Positions 60,734 to 64,000 of a DNA stretch of 64,000 nucleotides are shown one piece after another (positions within the stretch are counted from its first letter, which is position 1; each line of letters starts with the position of its first letter). Source of the stretch: Oscillospiraceae bacterium. Its GTDB lineage: Bacteria > Bacillota > Clostridia > Oscillospirales > Oscillospiraceae. Below the pieces are notes generated by a model. The model searched no databases and was not told the origin of the DNA. It worked only from the letters and a program-made list of their open reading frames with translations. The position numbers and the translations under genes are program-made. The stretch spans positions 1 to 64,000 of the forward strand of contig SVMG01000009.1 in assembly GCA_015067545.1 (NCBI GenBank), read 5' to 3'.

Positions 60734-62245
60734 TTATTTTCCGGCATACAGGCTTTTCAGCCCGTTGCGGTCGATTTTTCCGTTGGGTGTGTAGGGCAGC
60801 TCATCCAGCTGCTTGGTCACATTGGGGATCATATAGCGGGGGAGCTTGCTCTTGATATAGGCGGTCAGTTCCGCCACAGGGATGTCACCGGTATAGAACA
60901 GGACGATCTTCTTCTTTTCGTTGTCAAAAATACAGCAGGCACTTCGCACCTGGGTATGCATGTTCACGATGACCTCGATCTCGCCCAGCTCGATGCGGTG
61001 ACCCATGTGCTTGATCTGATAGTCCTTCCGGCCGGCAAATTCCAGCTCACCCCGGTCGTTCCAGCGACCCAGATCGCCGGTGCGGTAGATCAGCTCCGGA
61101 TAGAGGTTGTTCAGAGGATTCTGCACAAAGGCTTCGCTGGTTTTCTCCGGGTTGCAGTAATAGCCCAAAGTCAGACGCGTGCCGCGGACACAAATTTCGC
61201 CCTGCTGACCCACCGGGGGAACTTGGTTGTTTTCATCCAGCAGGATGATTTGGGTGTTCTTAAAGGGACGACCCACAGGCAGGGTCTCATCCTCAGAAAA
61301 TTCCCGATCCACTTCATAATAACAGCAGATGCCGGTGGTTTCCGTAGGGCCGTAGAGGTTGATAAACCGGGCCTGCGGCAAGGCCGCGCGCCACAGCTTG
61401 AACTGCTTGATGGGAAACACCTCGCTGGCAAAGGCGATGGTGCGCAAGTATTCCGGCTTTACCGTCTCGAAGGTGCGGAAGGAAGAGATCATGGTCAGCG
61501 CGGACACCACCCAGCAGAGGGTGTTGATCTTGTGCTCGTTGAGGAATTCCACCAGCTTGATGGGGAACATGAACAGCTGCTTGGGGATCAGCACGGTCTT
61601 TGCGCCGTATTTCAAGGTGGGGATGACCTCTTTCAGATAGGCATCGAAATACAATGGCGTTTGGTTGCCGAAAACGGAGTTTTCGTCAAATTTCAGCACC
61701 TCGCACAGGTGCTCCACATAGTCGATGACGCTGCGGTGGCAGGCCACCACGCCCTTGGGCACGCCGGTAGAGCCGGAGGTGAATACGATATAGATGGGGT
61801 CGATATCCAGCTGCTTGTCCCGAATGTCCGCAAGCACAGCATCGTCGGCCTCGCCCTTTGCCAGATCTTCATAGCGGAAAATCTGACCCTTGTAATTCAG
61901 TTCGGATGCAATTGACTGCGTGGTCTCGTCGCAGATCAGCGCGCCCTCGCCAAGAGTCTGAAAAATCAGCTCAATGCGATGCCGGGGCATTTCGTCATCC
62001 AGCGGCACATAGTAGCAGCCTGCGTAGATTGCGCCGAAAAACGCCGCCAGGGTGGTGGGATGCTTGCGCATGAATACCACGATGGGCTTGGCGTAATAGC
62101 CTTCCTTATTCAGCTTTGTGCCGATGGCGCGAGCCTGGTTGTAAACCTCCGAGAAGGTTAAACCCATTTCCTCATTGGCAAAGGCGACCTTGTCCGGGCA
62201 GCGGACAACCGTCCGCTCCAAATACTGCAAAATATTCGTCTGCAT
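60734..62245 (-). CDS. Amino acid adenylation enzyme, DltA-like
   Basis: This 503-residue stand-alone adenylation enzyme has the core motifs YIVFTSGSTGVPKG (A3), NLYGPTETTG (A5), YRTGDLGRW (A7), GRKDYQIKHMGHRIELGEIE (A8) and PNGKIDRNGL (A10, catalytic lysine). It activates an amino acid with ATP and loads the carrier protein. By motif alignment, D201 matches the amino-group aspartate of DltA (197 in B. cereus as I recall). The DltA positions Cys269 and Val301, which shape the D-alanine pocket, are Ala273 and Gly305 here, so the substrate may be larger than D-alanine. ATG 62245 follows AAAGGAG. Confidence 0.9.
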   Translation of the reverse strand: MQTNILQYLERTVVRCPDKVAFANEEMGLTFSEVYNQARAIGTKLNKEGYYAKPIVVFMRKHPTTLAAFFGAIYAGCYYVPLDDEMPRHRIELIFQTLGEGALICDETTQSIASELNYKGQIFRYEDLAKGEADDAVLADIRDKQLDIDPIYIVFTSGSTGVPKGVVACHRSVIDYVEHLCEVLKFDENSVFGNQTPLYFDAYLKEVIPTLKYGAKTVLIPKQLFMFPIKLVEFLNEHKINTLCWVVSALTMISSFRTFETVKPEYLRTIAFASEVFPIKQFKLWRAALPQARFINLYGPTETTGICCYYEVDREFSEDETLPVGRPFKNTQIILLDENNQVPPVGQQGEICVRGTRLTLGYYCNPEKTSEAFVQNPLNNLYPELIYRTGDLGRWNDRGELEFAGRKDYQIKHMGHRIELGEIEVIVNMHTQVRSACCIFDNEKKKIVLFYTGDIPVAELTAYIKSKLPRYMIPNVTKQLDELPYTPNGKIDRNGLKSLYAGK

Positions 62246-62260
62246 AGCAGCTACTCCTTT

Positions 62261-62289
62261 CAAAGCTTTCCCCCAGGGGAAGGCTTTTA
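62261..62289. repeat. Solo end hairpin of family A, copy A17
   Basis: AAGCTTTCCCCCAGGGGAAGGCTTT forms one hairpin like the ends of A6 and A14. It separates the racemase from the adenylation gene and may act as a partial terminator within the operon. Confidence 0.55.
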
Positions 62290-63018
62290 CTTCGTAATCA
62301 AACACTCGTATTCCTTTTTCAAGGGTTTGTGGCAGGCAAGGACACTTTGTCTTGCCAGTACTTCCATGGCATCGACAAAGCCTGCACCGATTTTCTCATC
62401 CCGCTTGATCAGGCTCAGCTCGGTACAGCCCAAAATGATCACCTCAGCCCCCTGCCGGCGCAGATCCCCGGCGGCGGACAGGAAACGATCCATTTCGGCA
62501 GGTTTGCCTGCTTTTACATTATTAAAGATGAGGTGCATCACATCTTTTTGGGCATTGGCAGACGGCGCAATGGGCAAAAGACCCTGCTTTTCCAGCTCCT
62601 TGTGGAAGATGCCGGAGCGCACCGTACCGTCAGTGGCCATAATGCCCACCTTTCGGATGCCGTTTTCTTTCAAATGGGCCACGGTCTCCCGCACTCCGTT
62701 GATCAGCGGCACATGGATGCGCTTTTCCAGCGCATCCATGAAATAGTGGGCGGTGACGCAGGGCACTGCGATGCAGTCCGCGCCCTGCTCCTGCAAGGCA
62801 TGGCCGATCTCCAGCATTTTCGGCAGGGGATCTTCTTTGGTATTATCCAGAATATAGGCCGTGCGGTCGGGGATGAAGGGCATATTGTAGACGATCATGG
62901 GAAGATGCTGCTGATCCGTCTGCACATCGGTCATGTTAATGACCAGCTCCATGAAATGGGCGGTTGCGATGGGGCCAAGGCCGCCGATCACGCCCAAGAT
63001 CTTTCTGTTATCTACCAT
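62287..63018 (-). CDS. Aspartate/glutamate racemase family protein
   Basis: The 243-residue protein belongs to the Asp/Glu racemase superfamily. It begins ILGVIGGLGPIATAHFMELV and has both catalytic cysteines, in IAVPCVTAHYF and VIILGCTELSL. The usual PCNTAH reads PCVTAH, so substrate preference may differ. It makes D-amino acids; next to an adenylation-MBOAT operon it may supply the residue attached to the cell surface. Its ribosome site (GAGGTG) overlaps the stop codon of the upstream transglutaminase-like gene, so the two are coupled. Confidence 0.9.
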   Translation of the reverse strand: MVDNRKILGVIGGLGPIATAHFMELVINMTDVQTDQQHLPMIVYNMPFIPDRTAYILDNTKEDPLPKMLEIGHALQEQGADCIAVPCVTAHYFMDALEKRIHVPLINGVRETVAHLKENGIRKVGIMATDGTVRSGIFHKELEKQGLLPIAPSANAQKDVMHLIFNNVKAGKPAEMDRFLSAAGDLRRQGAEVIILGCTELSLIKRDEKIGAGFVDAMEVLARQSVLACHKPLKKEYECLITK

Positions 63019-63026
63019 GGCGCACC

Positions 63027-64000
63027 TCAGGGCTTTGCGCCCAAAATGGCCGGATCTTCCCAGGGAAGCTCACTTGCGGGCAGCTTTTCCGTGGGCGTTG
63101 CAGGATACTTGGACTTATCCCGGTTAAACGGATGGCTGTCCACTGCCGCAGAAAACGCATCCAGCTCTGCGTCCGTGACCAGGCACAGCTGCTTGGACCA
63201 AACATTATCGAAATGATAGTAGCTCTTGCCGCCGTCCACGCTGACCAGCAGCCAGTAGTGGTGGGAATCGCCGTCGTAGATCTTTTCGCAGTCGATGGTG
63301 GGGATATTCAGCCGCTGCAGCAGCAATTTTTGCACTGCAAAGAAATAGAAACAGTCACCTTTGACCACATCCTTGTTCAGCAGCTGATAGGCTGTCTGCA
63401 GCCAGTCGGCATTTTCGTGGTCGAAGCCCTTGGGGGCAGAGCCGTAGGTCAGATGCACACTCCGGCGGGTCCACACATAGACCGCCTCAGCCTTTTCCCG
63501 ATCAGTCATATCATCGGTGATAAACTGTGCCAAAATCGCATCTGCCTTGGCATAGATCACTTCCGGAGCAACGAAATTTTCGGGCTTTGCCTTTACGGTC
63601 AGCTTTACGGTAACGGGAGCGCTGGTGTTTCCCGCGGCATCCGTTGCCGTGTAGGTCACTTCATAAACACCGGGTTTCGTAAGATCTACCTTGGAATTGT
63701 CGATTATCAGTTCAGGTTTTGCATCCACATTATCGGTGACGCTCACGCCGCTCTTATAGGAAACGGCATCGCCCACATAGACTTCAATATCCTTTGTGCC
63801 GGTGATCACCGGAGCGACCTTGTCCGGCGCAGCCGTGGAGGTCGGCACGGAGGAGCTGGCAGGCACGGAGCTGCTGGAGGCAGGTGTGCTTTCAGACGGC
63901 TGGGTTTCCGTTCCGATGATGTCATCCATCTTTACAAGCAGCACCACCAGTACAATGGCCAGCACTGCGATCACCACAAGGATCGGCATATTGGAATTTG
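63027..64000 (-). CDS. Membrane-anchored transglutaminase-like protein with Ig-like domain (5' end cut by the window)
   Basis: At least 323 residues are present; the frame stays open to the window edge with no ribosome site at the first internal ATG (63989), so the N-terminus lies outside. In order there is a hydrophobic anchor (PILVVIAVLAIVLVVLLV), a Ser/Pro/Thr linker, an Ig-like domain of the DUF5011 kind (VAPVITGTKDIEVYVGD...GVYEVTYTATDAAGNTS), and a transglutaminase-like domain with the triad in KGDCFYFF, SHHYWLLV and YHFDNVW. It acts outside the cell, perhaps on wall-linked peptides or surface proteins, and is the first known gene of the dlt-like operon here. Confidence 0.85.
   Translation of the reverse strand, partial: NSNMPILVVIAVLAIVLVVLLVKMDDIIGTETQPSESTPASSSSVPASSSVPTSTAAPDKVAPVITGTKDIEVYVGDAVSYKSGVSVTDNVDAKPELIIDNSKVDLTKPGVYEVTYTATDAAGNTSAPVTVKLTVKAKPENFVAPEVIYAKADAILAQFITDDMTDREKAEAVYVWTRRSVHLTYGSAPKGFDHENADWLQTAYQLLNKDVVKGDCFYFFAVQKLLLQRLNIPTIDCEKIYDGDSHHYWLLVSVDGGKSYYHFDNVWSKQLCLVTDAELDAFSAAVDSHPFNRDKSKYPATPTEKLPASELPWEDPAILGAKP

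Overview
This 64 kb window comes from a Gram-positive, anaerobic, probably spore-forming member of the Clostridia, most likely an Oscillospiraceae-type gut commensal. That placement is an inference from the gene content: a long-form HPF, RicT, a YlmC/YmxH sporulation protein behind a sigma-E-like promoter, pyruvate phosphate dikinase, a CO dehydrogenase/acetyl-CoA synthase cluster, a dlt-like operon, many lipoproteins, and AGGAGG-type ribosome binding sites. No phage, insertion sequence, integrase or CRISPR array was seen.

Layout. 1-1.1 kb: the 5' end of a 16S rRNA gene with two tandem consensus promoters, and hpf. 1.1-4.7 kb: a lipoprotein, then a LacI regulator divergent from thyA-folA with a palindromic operator between them. 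4.7-10.7 kb: ylmC, rpsB-tsf with a structured leader, and a two-gene heterodimeric ABC exporter. 10.9-17.4 kb: a D,D-carboxypeptidase, an iron-sulfur aldo/keto reductase, a stand-alone 5'-3' exonuclease, two NrnA-like DHH phosphoesterases and surE. 17.4-21.6 kb: an F420-ligase-family protein and ppdK. 21.6-25.2 kb: an AT-rich accessory island behind ppdK, made of four small modules; three of them end in a remnant of a ppdK 3' end. 25.3-35.2 kb: a DUF4886 protein, HAD, GH3, a small XRE locus, galE, CBS pyrophosphatase, holB and ricT. 35.3-39.4 kb: nucleoside salvage (tdk, deoC, deoD, deoB, cdd). 39.4-44.1 kb: gamma-carbonic anhydrase family protein, M14 peptidase, GH2 and CapA-like protein. 44.3-44.5 kb: tRNA-Met and tRNA-Glu. 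44.8-50 kb: acsB, cooC and cooS. 50-57.3 kb: a DUF4353-type lipoprotein, a TPP-riboswitch-controlled thiT, HIT, ParB, and an LMW-PTP/DUF2284/AlaX operon. 57.3-64 kb: a dlt-like operon with adenylation enzyme, carrier protein, MBOAT, SGNH protein and lipoprotein, preceded by a racemase and a transglutaminase-like protein that runs off the window.

The most striking non-coding signal is a family of about 15 intergenic multi-hairpin elements (95-175 bp; called family A here) plus two solo hairpins. Arm sequences differ from copy to copy but remain paired, so the structure looks conserved. Several copies sit between a promoter and the ribosome binding site, so they are transcribed in leaders. Two smaller families (B: TGTCATTGCGA ends; C: TGTAGGGGC ends) are also dispersed.

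The four observations I rate highest are the ppdK 3'-end integration hotspot, the covarying family A elements, the dlt-like operon whose adenylation pocket does not look D-alanine specific, and a strongly promoted ATG-TAG locus beside an XRE regulator.
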